DNA of 64,000 nt. Origin: Cellulosimicrobium protaetiae (GTDB lineage Bacteria > Actinomycetota > Actinomycetes > Actinomycetales > Cellulomonadaceae). The notes beneath the pieces were generated by a model. The model was not told the origin of the DNA. It saw nothing but the letters and a program-made list of their open reading frames with translations, and ran no database searches. Made by a program: the position numbers and the translations under genes. The stretch spans positions 4,154,001 to 4,218,000 of the forward strand of contig NZ_CP052757.1 of assembly GCF_009708005.2 (NCBI RefSeq), in the 5' to 3' direction. Below, piece by piece: positions 51,393-59,110 of this stretch (positions are counted from its first letter, which is position 1; every line of letters starts with the position of its first letter).

Positions 51393-51602
51393 GTGACGCG
51401 GAAGAACGACCGGCGCACGCTCGGCATGCGCATCACCGAGGGCTTCCTCCCGATCTTCGGCCCCGCTCAGGTCGGCCGGCAGGACGCCGACGGCCGCGGG
51501 GTCTCGGACGTCGAGCGCGAGCGCGACCAGGAGCTGCGGACCCGGTTCGAGCGGGTGACGGGCCCGGACGGCCGCAGCTACGTCGTCGAGCACTCCGACT
51601 GA
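51393..51602 (+). CDS. Small hypothetical protein (69 aa)
   Basis: A 69-residue soluble, charged protein that I do not recognise: TRKNDRRTLGMRITEGFL, then PIFGPAQVGRQDADGRG and ERERDQELRTRFERVTGPDG. No span or signal. GTG 51393 follows GGAGGACACC. It is divergent from the MarR gene across the palindrome and probably under its control. Such paired small ORFs are often conserved in Micrococcales, but this cannot be checked here. Confidence 0.6.
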   Translation: MTRKNDRRTLGMRITEGFLPIFGPAQVGRQDADGRGVSDVERERDQELRTRFERVTGPDGRSYVVEHSD

Positions 51603-51614
51603 CCCGAGATCGAC

Positions 51615-52697
51615 TCACTCCCCCGGGTAGACGACCCCGATCTGGCGGCGCACCTCGTCGAGCGTGCGCATGACCTCGAGCGTCGAGTCCCACGACATGC
51701 GCGGGCTCTGCGTCTCGCCCGCGGCGACGCGGCGCGCGACCTCGGCCGCCTGGTACTGCTTGCCCTCGCCCGTGAAGCCGTCGTAGTACCAGGACGAGCC
51801 GTCGTGCCGGACCACGCGGAACGACGTCGGCGCGTAGAACGCGCCCTCGACCTCGATGCGCCCGGCGGTCCCCGAGATCACGGCCGTCGTCGCGGTGCGC
51901 GACCACAGCGTCGTGGACAGGGTGGCCTGGGTGTCCCCGTAGCCGAGCGTGATGCTCACCTGCCCGTCCACGCCCGTCTCGGTGAGCGAGCCCACGGCGG
52001 TGACCGACGACGGCGCGCCCAGCACGTCGTGCGCGAACGACACCGGGTACACGCCCAGGTCGAGCAGCGCGCCGCCCGCGAGCTCCGGCGCGTAGAGGCG
52101 GTGCTCCGGGTCGAACGCGAACCACTGCCCGTGGTCGGCGCTGAGGTTGACGACGTCGCCGATCTCCCCGCGCGCGATCACCCCGCGCAGCGCGGCCACG
52201 TGCGGCAGGAACCGCGTCCACATGGCCTCCATGACGAACACGCCGGCCTCGCGCGCGGCGTCGAGCACGTCGACCGCCTCGGCCTCGTTGCGCGTGAACG
52301 CCTTCTCGACGAGCACGTGCTTGCCCGCGGCGATGGCGAGGAGCGCGTGCTCGCGGTGGTGGGAGTGCGGCGTCGCGACGTAGACGACGTCGACCTGCGG
52401 GTCCTCGACGAGCTCCTGGTAGCCGTGGTGCGTCGTCGGGACGCCGTGCGCGGTCGCGAAGCGCTCGGCGCGCACGCGGTCGCGCGAGCCGACCGACGCG
52501 ACCCGACCCTGCGTGTGCAGGCGCACGGCCTCCGCGAACGACGACGCGATCCCGCCCGCACCGAGGATGCCCCACCGGATCGGGGGCGCGCTGCGCGGGT
52601 CGGGGACCGTGCCGGTGACGTCGGCGGTCAGGTCGGGGAGGGGGTGGACGGCGGACCGGGCGGCGTGCTCGGCGGGCGTCGGGGCGACGGTGCTCAT
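51615..52697 (-). CDS. Gfo/Idh/MocA-family oxidoreductase
   Basis: A 360-residue NAD(P)-dependent sugar dehydrogenase. The Rossmann fingerprint is WGILGAGGIASSFAEAV (about 42-58), followed by VYVATPHSHHREHALLAIAAGKHVLVEKAFTRNEAEA: the usual EKP appears as EKAF, as in the trans-dihydrodiol / 1,5-anhydrofructose reductase subgroup. The C-terminal domain has GGALLDLGVYPVSFAHDVLG, with an Asp/Tyr pair in the active site. The substrate is likely a sugar or a sugar-derived ketone. ATG 52697. A CebR-like palindrome lies 17-34 bases upstream, so cello-oligosaccharide control is possible. Confidence 0.92.
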   Translation of the reverse strand: MSTVAPTPAEHAARSAVHPLPDLTADVTGTVPDPRSAPPIRWGILGAGGIASSFAEAVRLHTQGRVASVGSRDRVRAERFATAHGVPTTHHGYQELVEDPQVDVVYVATPHSHHREHALLAIAAGKHVLVEKAFTRNEAEAVDVLDAAREAGVFVMEAMWTRFLPHVAALRGVIARGEIGDVVNLSADHGQWFAFDPEHRLYAPELAGGALLDLGVYPVSFAHDVLGAPSSVTAVGSLTETGVDGQVSITLGYGDTQATLSTTLWSRTATTAVISGTAGRIEVEGAFYAPTSFRVVRHDGSSWYYDGFTGEGKQYQAAEVARRVAAGETQSPRMSWDSTLEVMRTLDEVRRQIGVVYPGE

Positions 52698-52713
52698 GAG
52701 TCCACGCTATCCC

Positions 52714-52731
52714 GGTGGGATCGCTCCCACC
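52714..52731. promoter_or_regulatory. CebR-like operator upstream of the Gfo/Idh gene
   Basis: GGTGGGATCGCTCCCACC is an inverted repeat with 7-bp arms and a four-base centre. Its minus-strand core TGGGAGCGATCCCA differs by one base from TGGGAGCGCTCCCA, the operator of the cellobiose repressor CebR of Streptomyces. It lies just upstream of the minus-strand oxidoreductase start and 103 bp before the plus-strand ABC gene. Confidence 0.72.
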
Positions 52732-52833
52732 GCTCCGCGTCCACAGAACGTCGGTCCGCGCGGAGCCGCGCGCCGCGGCCTCTCCCCCGCGCGGGTGGTG
52801 CGGCGGGCGGCGCGGCGCGTCACGATGGGGACC

Positions 52834-53736
52834 ATGACGTCCCCCGCGCCCCGGACCGCCGCGTCGACCGACACCCCGGACGCGCCCGAGGCGCGCGCGA
52901 GCGCGCGCGACCTCGTCAAGGTCTACGGGTCCGGCACGACGGCGGTCCGCGCGCTCGACGGCGTCGACGTCGACTTCGCCCGCGGGCGGCTCACCGCGAT
53001 CATGGGACCGTCCGGCTCCGGGAAGTCGACGCTCATGCACTGCCTGGCGGGGCTCGACTCCCCGACGTCCGGCAGCGTCGTCATCGACGGCCAGGAGATC
53101 AGCCGCCTGTCGCAGCGCCGCCTGACGGCCCTGCGTCGCACGCGTGTCGGGTTCGTCTTCCAGGCCTACAACCTCGTGCCGACGCTCACCGCCGCGGAGA
53201 ACATCACGCTCCCCCTCGACATCGCGCGGTCCCCCGTGGACCGCGCCTGGTTCGACGAGGTCGTCGACTCCGTCGGGCTGCGCGACCGCCTGCACCACCG
53301 CCCGTCCGAGCTCTCCGGCGGGCAGCAGCAGCGCGTCGCGTGCGCACGGGCGCTCGTCTCCCGGCCGTCGATCGTGTTCGCCGACGAGCCGACCGGCAAC
53401 CTCGACTCCCGCTCCGCGGGCGAGGTGCTGGCGTTCCTGCGCCGGTCCGTGGACGAGCTCGACCAGACCGTCGTCATGGTCACGCACGACCCGCGCGCGG
53501 CGTCGTACGCGCACCGCGTCGTGTTCCTCGCCGACGGCCGCCTCGCGGGCGAGCTGCTCGACCCGACGCAGCAGGACATCCTCGACGCGCTCGCGCTCGC
53601 GGCGGACGACGGCGGTCCGCCCGGGCCCGCGAGCGCCGAGCCTGCGAGCGCCGGACCTGTGAGCACCCGGCCCGAGGCCTCGGGTGGGTCGGCGGCGCCC
53701 GTCGGGCGGCACGCTGCCCCGGCCGACCCGGCATGA
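52834..53736 (+). CDS. ABC transporter ATP-binding protein (MacB/LolD/FtsE type)
   Basis: A 300-residue ATPase. Walker A GPSGSGKS (about 62-69), Q-loop VFQAYNLVPTLTAAENITLPL, signature LSGGQQQR (about 155-162), Walker B IVFADEPTGNLDS and H-loop VTHDPRAASYA are complete and typical of the MacB/LolD group that works with FtsX-like permeases. N- and C-terminal stretches are disordered (about 25 and 50 residues, Pro/Ala-rich). ATG 52834 is used; ATG 52825 is in frame too. The permease ATG overlaps its stop (ATGA). It probably drives a mechanotransmission-type exporter of peptides or lipids. Confidence 0.93.
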   Translation: MTSPAPRTAASTDTPDAPEARASARDLVKVYGSGTTAVRALDGVDVDFARGRLTAIMGPSGSGKSTLMHCLAGLDSPTSGSVVIDGQEISRLSQRRLTALRRTRVGFVFQAYNLVPTLTAAENITLPLDIARSPVDRAWFDEVVDSVGLRDRLHHRPSELSGGQQQRVACARALVSRPSIVFADEPTGNLDSRSAGEVLAFLRRSVDELDQTVVMVTHDPRAASYAHRVVFLADGRLAGELLDPTQQDILDALALAADDGGPPGPASAEPASAGPVSTRPEASGGSAAPVGRHAAPADPA

Positions 53737-56423
53737 TCCGCGTCGCCCTGCGGGGCGTGCGGGCCCACGTCGTGCGGTTCGTGCTCTCGGTGCTCGCCGT
53801 GACGCTCGGCGTCGCGTTCGTCGTGGGCACGTTCGCGTTCCGCGGCATGCTGTCCTCCACCTTCGACGACATCATCGCGACGACGCTCACCGCCGACGTC
53901 TACGTCCGCGGCGCGCAGGAGGTCACCGGCGACGCGGCCGGTCCGGGCGGCGGGGGCGGCGGGAACGGGTTCGCGGGCGACCGCACGCTCGTCCCGGCGG
54001 ACCTCGCACCGGACGTCGAGAGGGTCGACGGCGTCGCGCGCGCCGTGCCGGACGTGTCGGGGCCGGTCGTGCTCGTCGCCGCCGACGGGACCGCCGTCGT
54101 GACGACGGGCCCGCCGAGCACCGCGTTCTCGATCGACCCCGAGGACCCGAGCCTCACCCTGCTCGACGGCGCGTGGCCCGGGCCGGACGAGATCGTGCTC
54201 GAGCAGAGCGCGGCGGAGACCGCCGGGCTGACGACCGGAGACGAGACGACGGTCGTGCTGGGCGGCGAGCCGACGCCCGTCACCGTGTCCGGGGTCTTCG
54301 GGATCGAGGCCGCCGCCGCGGGCGCGGTGCTCGTCGGGATCGACGGCGAGACGGCGCGCGAGGTGTACGCCCCGGACGGGATGGTGCCGCAGCTCTCGGT
54401 CTGGGCGTCGCCGTCGTCGGGGCCTGTCGACGAGGAGGCCCTCGCGGCACGCGTCGGGGACGTGCTGCCCGACGGCGCGGAGGCCGTCACGGGCGAGCAG
54501 GCGCGCGCCGAGGCGAGCGAGGCCGTCGAGGAGGTGCTCGGGTTCGTCGAGACGTTCCTGCTCGTGTTCGCGGCGATCGCGCTGTTCGTGGGGGCGTTCA
54601 TCATCGCGAACACGTTCGCGATGTCGGTGCGCGAGCGCCTGCGCGAGCTCGCGCTCCTGCGGGCGCTCGGCGCGTCGCCCGGCCAGGTGTTCGCGTCGGT
54701 CCTGGTGCAGGCGCTCGTCGTCGGGCTCGTGGGCGGCGGGCTCGGCGTCCTCGCCGGCGCCGGGCTGGTGCGCGTGATCCGCTGGGGGCTCACGCTCGCC
54801 GGGATGGAGTTCTCGGGGCGCGTCCCGCTCGGCGCGCCGCAGGTCGTCGCCGCGGTCGGGCTGGGGGCGGTCGTCAGCGTGCTCGCGGCCGTCCTGCCCG
54901 CGCGACGCGCCGCGGCGATCCCGCCGGTCCAGGCGATGCGCGACGACGTCGCCCCGGACCGCGGGACGGGCGTCCGGGCGGTGGGCGGGATCGTGCTCGT
55001 CGCCGCGGGAGCCGGGGTCCTGTGGCTCGCGGCGTTCCTCGGCTCGTCGGTCGCCGACGCCCCGACCGGGTGGGCGTGGGTCGACGACCTGAGCCCGCGC
55101 GTGCTGCTCGGCGTCGGCGCGGGGCTCGTGCTCGTCGGGGTGCTCGTCGGGTCACCGGCCGTCGCGCGCGGCGTGCTGACCGTGCTCGCGTGGCCGCTCG
55201 TCGTCGCGCTGCGGCCGCTCGGACGACTGGCGCGCGGCAACGTGACGCGCAACCCGCGCCGCACGGCGAGCACCGCCGGTGCCCTGCTCATCGGCATGGC
55301 GCTCGTCTCGGTCACGGGAGTCATCGCCGCCTCGACCCAGGCGTCCGTGCGGAGCATCGTCGAGAACGAGGTGCGCGCCGACCTCGTGGTGGACTCCGCG
55401 ACCCTCGTCGTGCCGGAGGGAGCCGTGGAGGCGATCGCCGCGACGCCCGGCGCCGCGGTCGTCGACACCGTGCGGCTGGGGCTCGCGCCGGTCGCGACGG
55501 TCGGCGCCTCCGGGAGCGGAACGCCCGGGTCCGACGACGGGTCCGACGAGGCGCCGGGCGACGGGTCGGGCGGCGGCGAGGCTCGCGGGACGGACGTGGC
55601 CGGCGTGCCCGCGGGCTTCTTCGACACCGCGCTCGATCCCGTGGCGCTCGCGGGAGACCCGACGGCGACGCTCGAGGCGGGGGACGTCGTCGTGCACCGG
55701 CGCACCGCGCGCGAGCGCGGGTGGGAGGTCGGCGACACCCTGCGCCTGGGCGAGGGAGACGCCGCGGTCGAGGCACGCGTCGGCGCCGTGATCGACAGCC
55801 AGCTCGTCGGGACGGGGATCCTCGTGCGCGACGACGTGTTCGACGCCGTCGTGCCCGCCGCGCAGGCGAGCGTCCGGATCGTCTACGTGTCCGCCGCGGA
55901 CGGGGCGACCCCGGCCGAGGTGGAGGACCTGCGCGCGGCGCTGACGACCGCCGTCGAGCCGTTCCTCGTCGTCACGGTGCTCGACCGCGAGCAGACCGCC
56001 TCCGCGTTCGCCGACCAGGTGAACCAGGTGCTCGTGATCCTCTACGCGCTCCTCGCGCTGTCGATCGTCATCGCGCTGCTCGGCATCGTCAACACGCTCG
56101 CGCTGTCGATCATCGAGCGAACGCGCGAGATCGGGCTGCTGCGCGCCGTCGGGCTCGGACGGCTGCAGCTCGCGGGCGTCATCGCGATCGAGTCGGTGCT
56201 CACCGCGGTGTACGGGACGGTGCTGGGCGTCGCGACGGGCATCGGCATCGGCGCGGCCCTGCCCGGCGTGCTCGCGGACGAGGGCCTGAGCACGCTCGCC
56301 GTCCCGTGGGGCCAGGTGCTCGCGATCCTCGGCGTCGCCGTCGTGATCGGCCTCGTCGCGAGCGTCTGGCCCGCGATCCGCGCCGCCCGCCTCCCGGTCC
56401 TCGACGCCGTCACGGTCGACTGA
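53733..56423 (+). CDS. FtsX-like ABC transporter permease with two FtsX domains
   Basis: An 896-residue membrane protein. Layout: one span (about 15-35), an extracytoplasmic domain of about 240 residues, an FtsX block of three spans (about 275-400; LVFAAIALFVGAFIIANTFAM), then two spans, a second extracytoplasmic domain, and a final FtsX block (about 770-890; LLALSIVIALLGIVNTLALSIIERTREIGLLRAVGLG). The second domain carries a low-complexity Gly/Asp/Ser insert (SGSGTPGSDDGSDEAPG). Both FtsX blocks end in the RTREIGLLRA-type coupling segment that contacts the ATPase. Substrate unknown. Overlaps the ATPase gene; a converging hairpin lies just after the stop. Confidence 0.93.
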   Translation: MIRVALRGVRAHVVRFVLSVLAVTLGVAFVVGTFAFRGMLSSTFDDIIATTLTADVYVRGAQEVTGDAAGPGGGGGGNGFAGDRTLVPADLAPDVERVDGVARAVPDVSGPVVLVAADGTAVVTTGPPSTAFSIDPEDPSLTLLDGAWPGPDEIVLEQSAAETAGLTTGDETTVVLGGEPTPVTVSGVFGIEAAAAGAVLVGIDGETAREVYAPDGMVPQLSVWASPSSGPVDEEALAARVGDVLPDGAEAVTGEQARAEASEAVEEVLGFVETFLLVFAAIALFVGAFIIANTFAMSVRERLRELALLRALGASPGQVFASVLVQALVVGLVGGGLGVLAGAGLVRVIRWGLTLAGMEFSGRVPLGAPQVVAAVGLGAVVSVLAAVLPARRAAAIPPVQAMRDDVAPDRGTGVRAVGGIVLVAAGAGVLWLAAFLGSSVADAPTGWAWVDDLSPRVLLGVGAGLVLVGVLVGSPAVARGVLTVLAWPLVVALRPLGRLARGNVTRNPRRTASTAGALLIGMALVSVTGVIAASTQASVRSIVENEVRADLVVDSATLVVPEGAVEAIAATPGAAVVDTVRLGLAPVATVGASGSGTPGSDDGSDEAPGDGSGGGEARGTDVAGVPAGFFDTALDPVALAGDPTATLEAGDVVVHRRTARERGWEVGDTLRLGEGDAAVEARVGAVIDSQLVGTGILVRDDVFDAVVPAAQASVRIVYVSAADGATPAEVEDLRAALTTAVEPFLVVTVLDREQTASAFADQVNQVLVILYALLALSIVIALLGIVNTLALSIIERTREIGLLRAVGLGRLQLAGVIAIESVLTAVYGTVLGVATGIGIGAALPGVLADEGLSTLAVPWGQVLAILGVAVVIGLVASVWPAIRAARLPVLDAVTVD

Positions 56424-56434
56424 CAGGACCCCGC

Positions 56435-56491
56435 TGAGTGCATGAAATAGTCGCGCTCCGGGCACCCAAACGCGCCTATTTCATGCACTCA
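56435..56491. terminator. Family C hairpin, convergent terminator supplying a stop codon
   Basis: TGAGTGCATGAAATAG (56435-56450) pairs perfectly over 16 bp with CTATTTCATGCACTCA (56476-56491) around a 25-base loop. On the minus strand the final TGA (56491-56489) is the stop codon of the MFS gene. It lies between two converging genes and shares the beginning CCCCGCTGAGTGC with the hairpin at 7246. Confidence 0.7.
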
Positions 56492-57934
56492 CGGGACCGG
56501 GGAGGGGACCGGGGTGCGGTAGCGGCGGAGCGGGGTGTTGCGCCAGGCGACCAGACCGACGACGGCGCTCGCGGCCAGGCCACCCACCACCAGCGCGACC
56601 GGGGCCGACGTGAGCGACGCCAGCACGCCGCCGCGGAAGTTGCCGACCTCCGGGCCCGCGACCCCGACGACGTGCTCGACCGCGGACACGCGCCCGCGGA
56701 ACTCGTCCGGCGTCTCCAGCTGGACGAGCGCGCCACGGGTCACCACGCTCACCGTGTCGGCGGCGCCCGCGACCGCGAGGCACGCGAGCGCGAGCCACAG
56801 CGGCCCCGCGAGGCCGAACCCGGCGAGCGCCACGCCCCACGTCGCCGCGGCGGCGAGCTGGAGCGCGCCCGACCGCGACGCGCGGGTCACCGCACCCGAG
56901 AACAGGCCCGCCCCGATGCCGCCCACCGCGATCGCGGAGAGGAACAGGCCGAGGGTCCGCGGATCGCCGTCGAACCGGATCTCGTTGACCAGGGGGAACA
57001 GCGAGACCGGCATCGCGAGCAGGGTCGCCGCGACGTCGGTCGCGAACGACCCGCGCAGCGTCGGTTTGCGCCAGACGACCGCCCACCCGCCCGCGGCGGC
57101 CCGACGACGCGGCGCGGGTGCGGCGGTCGGCGCACCCGTCGCCGGGGCCTCGCTGGGGGCGTCCGACCCAGCCGCACCGACCTCGGCCGGTGCGCCGACG
57201 GGTACGACGACACGCACGACGCCGGACACGACATCGGCCTGGGCGTCGGCGTCAGGGTCGGGGTCGGGGTCGGCGTCGGCGTCGGCTTCGGCTTCGGCGT
57301 CGGCGTCGGACGGTAGGGGCGTCCTGGACGGCACCCCGGGCGGGAGCGGTGGGAGGCGCACGAGCCCGAGCAGCGCGACGACCGCCGCCGCGGCCTGGAG
57401 CCCGTACGCCGCCGGGAGGTCCCACCGCGCGACGACGAGGCCCGCGAGCGCCGGGCCGACGAGCATCGAGACCTGGAACGCGAGGTTCTGGAGCGCGAGA
57501 CCCGCGGCGACCTGGTCCGGCGGAAGGAGGCGCGGCGGCACGGTCCGCCGGGCCGGGGAGCCCAGCGCGTTGCAGGCCGCCCCGAGGCTCACGAGCGCGA
57601 GGAGCAGCCACACCGACCGGTTGCCCGCGACGGCCTGCCCGACGAGACCGACCGCGGCGAGCGCCTGCCCGGTCGCGGCGAGCCGCATGATCGTGCGGCG
57701 GTCGTGCACGTCGGCGAGGTGCCCGCCGACGAGGCCCAGGGTCAGGAGCGGGACGGCGGTCGCCAGGCCGATCGTGCCGGTCCACAGCGGGCTGCGCGTG
57801 AGCTCCCAGACCTGCAGCAGCACGGCGACGCTCGCGACCTGGAACCCGAGCCCGCCGACGGCCGAGCCCGCCCAGAGGTCGCGGTACGCGCGGCTGGAAC
57901 GCAGGGGGCGGACGTCGAGGACGTGGTCGCGCAC
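56489..57934 (-). CDS. MFS transporter with an acidic repeat loop
   Basis: A 481-residue major facilitator exporter with 12 spans (WAGSAVGGLGFQVASVAVLLQ first) and motif A GHLADVHDRRTIMRL between spans 2 and 3. The central cytoplasmic loop (about 205-285) is enlarged; it contains a stretch of alternating acidic and Ala/Pro residues (DADAEAEADADADPDPDPD) encoded by about eleven hexamers at 57241-57309, followed by an Ala/Pro-rich tail. Drug or metabolite efflux is likely given the MarR gene just upstream. GTG 57934 lies one base after the MarR TGA. The stop lies within the hairpin arm. Confidence 0.93.
   Translation of the reverse strand: MRDHVLDVRPLRSSRAYRDLWAGSAVGGLGFQVASVAVLLQVWELTRSPLWTGTIGLATAVPLLTLGLVGGHLADVHDRRTIMRLAATGQALAAVGLVGQAVAGNRSVWLLLALVSLGAACNALGSPARRTVPPRLLPPDQVAAGLALQNLAFQVSMLVGPALAGLVVARWDLPAAYGLQAAAAVVALLGLVRLPPLPPGVPSRTPLPSDADAEAEADADADPDPDPDADAQADVVSGVVRVVVPVGAPAEVGAAGSDAPSEAPATGAPTAAPAPRRRAAAGGWAVVWRKPTLRGSFATDVAATLLAMPVSLFPLVNEIRFDGDPRTLGLFLSAIAVGGIGAGLFSGAVTRASRSGALQLAAAATWGVALAGFGLAGPLWLALACLAVAGAADTVSVVTRGALVQLETPDEFRGRVSAVEHVVGVAGPEVGNFRGGVLASLTSAPVALVVGGLAASAVVGLVAWRNTPLRRYRTPVPSPVP
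57241..57309. repeat. Hexanucleotide coding repeat
   Basis: About eleven imperfect hexamers (GGCGTC, GGGTCG, GGCTTC variants), in frame, encode Asp-Ala, Asp-Pro or Glu-Ala pairs in the loop of the MFS protein. Length changes would not shift the frame. Confidence 0.75.
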
Positions 57935-57935
57935 C

Positions 57936-58499
57936 TCAGCGGTCCTGGTGCGGGGCGCCGTCGGGGACGGGCCCGGCGGGCACTTCAGGCCCTGCGGGCT
58001 CTCCGGGCACCGGGTAGCCCGCCGCGTCGAGCCGCTCCACGAGCCGCTCGCGCAGCGAGCGGCGCGCGAGGACGCGCTCGAGCTCGACCACGACGGCGCT
58101 CAACGCGTGCGGCAGCTCGTCGTCGAGCTCCGCGACGGACTCCTCCGTCGCACGCCACTCGGCCTCGAGGAGCGGGACGATCGCCCGCGCCCTGTCGGTG
58201 AGCGCGACGCGACGCGTACGGGCGTCCGCCCCGGGTTCGGTCTCGACCCAACCCTCGCTCCGCATCGCGGTGACGGTCTGGCTCATCGCCGAGTGCGTCC
58301 GCCCGAGCGACGCCGCGAGGTCGCGGATGGTCAGCGGGCCGGTGTGCGCGAGCCGGATCAGCGGGTACACGAACCGCGAGCGCACGCCCTCGATGCCGCG
58401 GTCGGTGTAGACCGTGGCGATCTCGTCGTCGAGCCGCCGCAGCAGCGCGTGCAGCGCATCCCAGCGCCCGGGGACCGTCGTGGGGTCGATGGATGTCAC
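57936..58499 (-). CDS. MarR-family transcriptional regulator of the MFS gene
   Basis: A 187-residue MarR protein. Winged helix at about 50-115 (TIRDLAASLGRTHSAMSQTVTAMRSEGWVETEPGADARTRRVALT). The C-terminal helix pair (LEAEWRATEESVAELDDELPHALSAVV) builds the dimer. It precedes the MFS gene by one base in the same operon, as usual for efflux-pump repressors. GTG 58499 is the start: TATAAC lies exactly six bases upstream and TTGGCA 17 further, so transcription should start at the GTG itself, giving a leaderless mRNA. CTGTTATAACAG overlaps the -10 and is the likely operator. Confidence 0.92.
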   Translation of the reverse strand: MTSIDPTTVPGRWDALHALLRRLDDEIATVYTDRGIEGVRSRFVYPLIRLAHTGPLTIRDLAASLGRTHSAMSQTVTAMRSEGWVETEPGADARTRRVALTDRARAIVPLLEAEWRATEESVAELDDELPHALSAVVVELERVLARRSLRERLVERLDAAGYPVPGEPAGPEVPAGPVPDGAPHQDR

Positions 58500-58534
58500 A
58501 GCACTGTTATAACAGCACTCATCTATTCTGCCAA
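58499..58534 (-). promoter_or_regulatory. Leaderless promoter with MarR palindrome
   Basis: On the minus strand TTGGCA (58534-58529), 17-base spacer, TATAAC (58511-58506), then six bases to the GTG codon. The 12-bp palindrome CTGTTATAACAG (58504-58515) covers the -10 box. The strongest consensus promoter in the window. Confidence 0.82.
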
Positions 58535-58546
58535 CCGCTTCCGACC

Positions 58547-59085
58547 CGCGAGGTAGCGTCGTGGTCGCGCGAGGAAGAGCCGTGGTTCTTGTGCCCGACG
58601 GCGCGTGGCTGGCTGGTGTGGTCGGGGTGGGTGGTGGTGCCGCGTCTACCATCCGCCGCTCGTCCCTCGCGGCTCCCGCCAGGCCCACCACGACGCGGCA
58701 CCACCACCCACCCCGCCCGGCTTCGTCGCACCCTGGTCTGTGCGCGCCTCGGGCGACCGCCCGCGGTGCCGGATCCGCCAGCGTCGCATCGCGCCGAGCA
58801 GGTGGTCCTGGCTGGTCCTGGGCGGTGGACGAGCCATGGTCACCTGTTCGGCCTGCCGGGACCGCCTGGTCGGCCAGGCGTCGGGCATGGCGGGTCGACA
58901 GGTGAGCGGTGGGGGTGGGCTCGGATGCGAAGGGGCGTCAGAGCGGCGCTCCGAGAACCCACGGCCCAGAGACCAGGGTGACGGCGCGGCGGCCCGAGCA
59001 CCGAGACCACCCACGCCGCGGACCGACCACGCGGAGCTGAGGGCCGACCACGGTTCTCCCTCGCAGAACCGCGGTTCAACCTCGG
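58547..59085. repeat. Family A composite element, copy 2
   Basis: Left border units CGCGAGGTAGCGTCGTGGTC and GCGCGAGGAAGAGCCGTGG (58547-58585), a core of about 148 bp (58591-58738) that matches 4331-4478 almost base for base, about 300 bp of unrelated GC-rich sequence, and inverted border units (GACCACGGTTCTCCCTCG and AACCGCGGTTCAACCTCGG, about 59045-59085). The core stem is 23 bp (58624-58646 with 58692-58714). No gene is supported in the whole 611-bp gap between MarR and topA; plus-strand ORFs here have the repeat in them and no ribosome site. Confidence 0.8.
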
Positions 59086-59110
59086 CCGGCCGGGGGCCTC
59101 GCCCGAGCGG

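Noticed and set aside
58561-58905. Plus-strand ORFs in the gap before topA as small genes
   Set aside because: They run through the family A core and border units, have no ribosome site, and the equivalent at 4.3 kb is not open in the same way.
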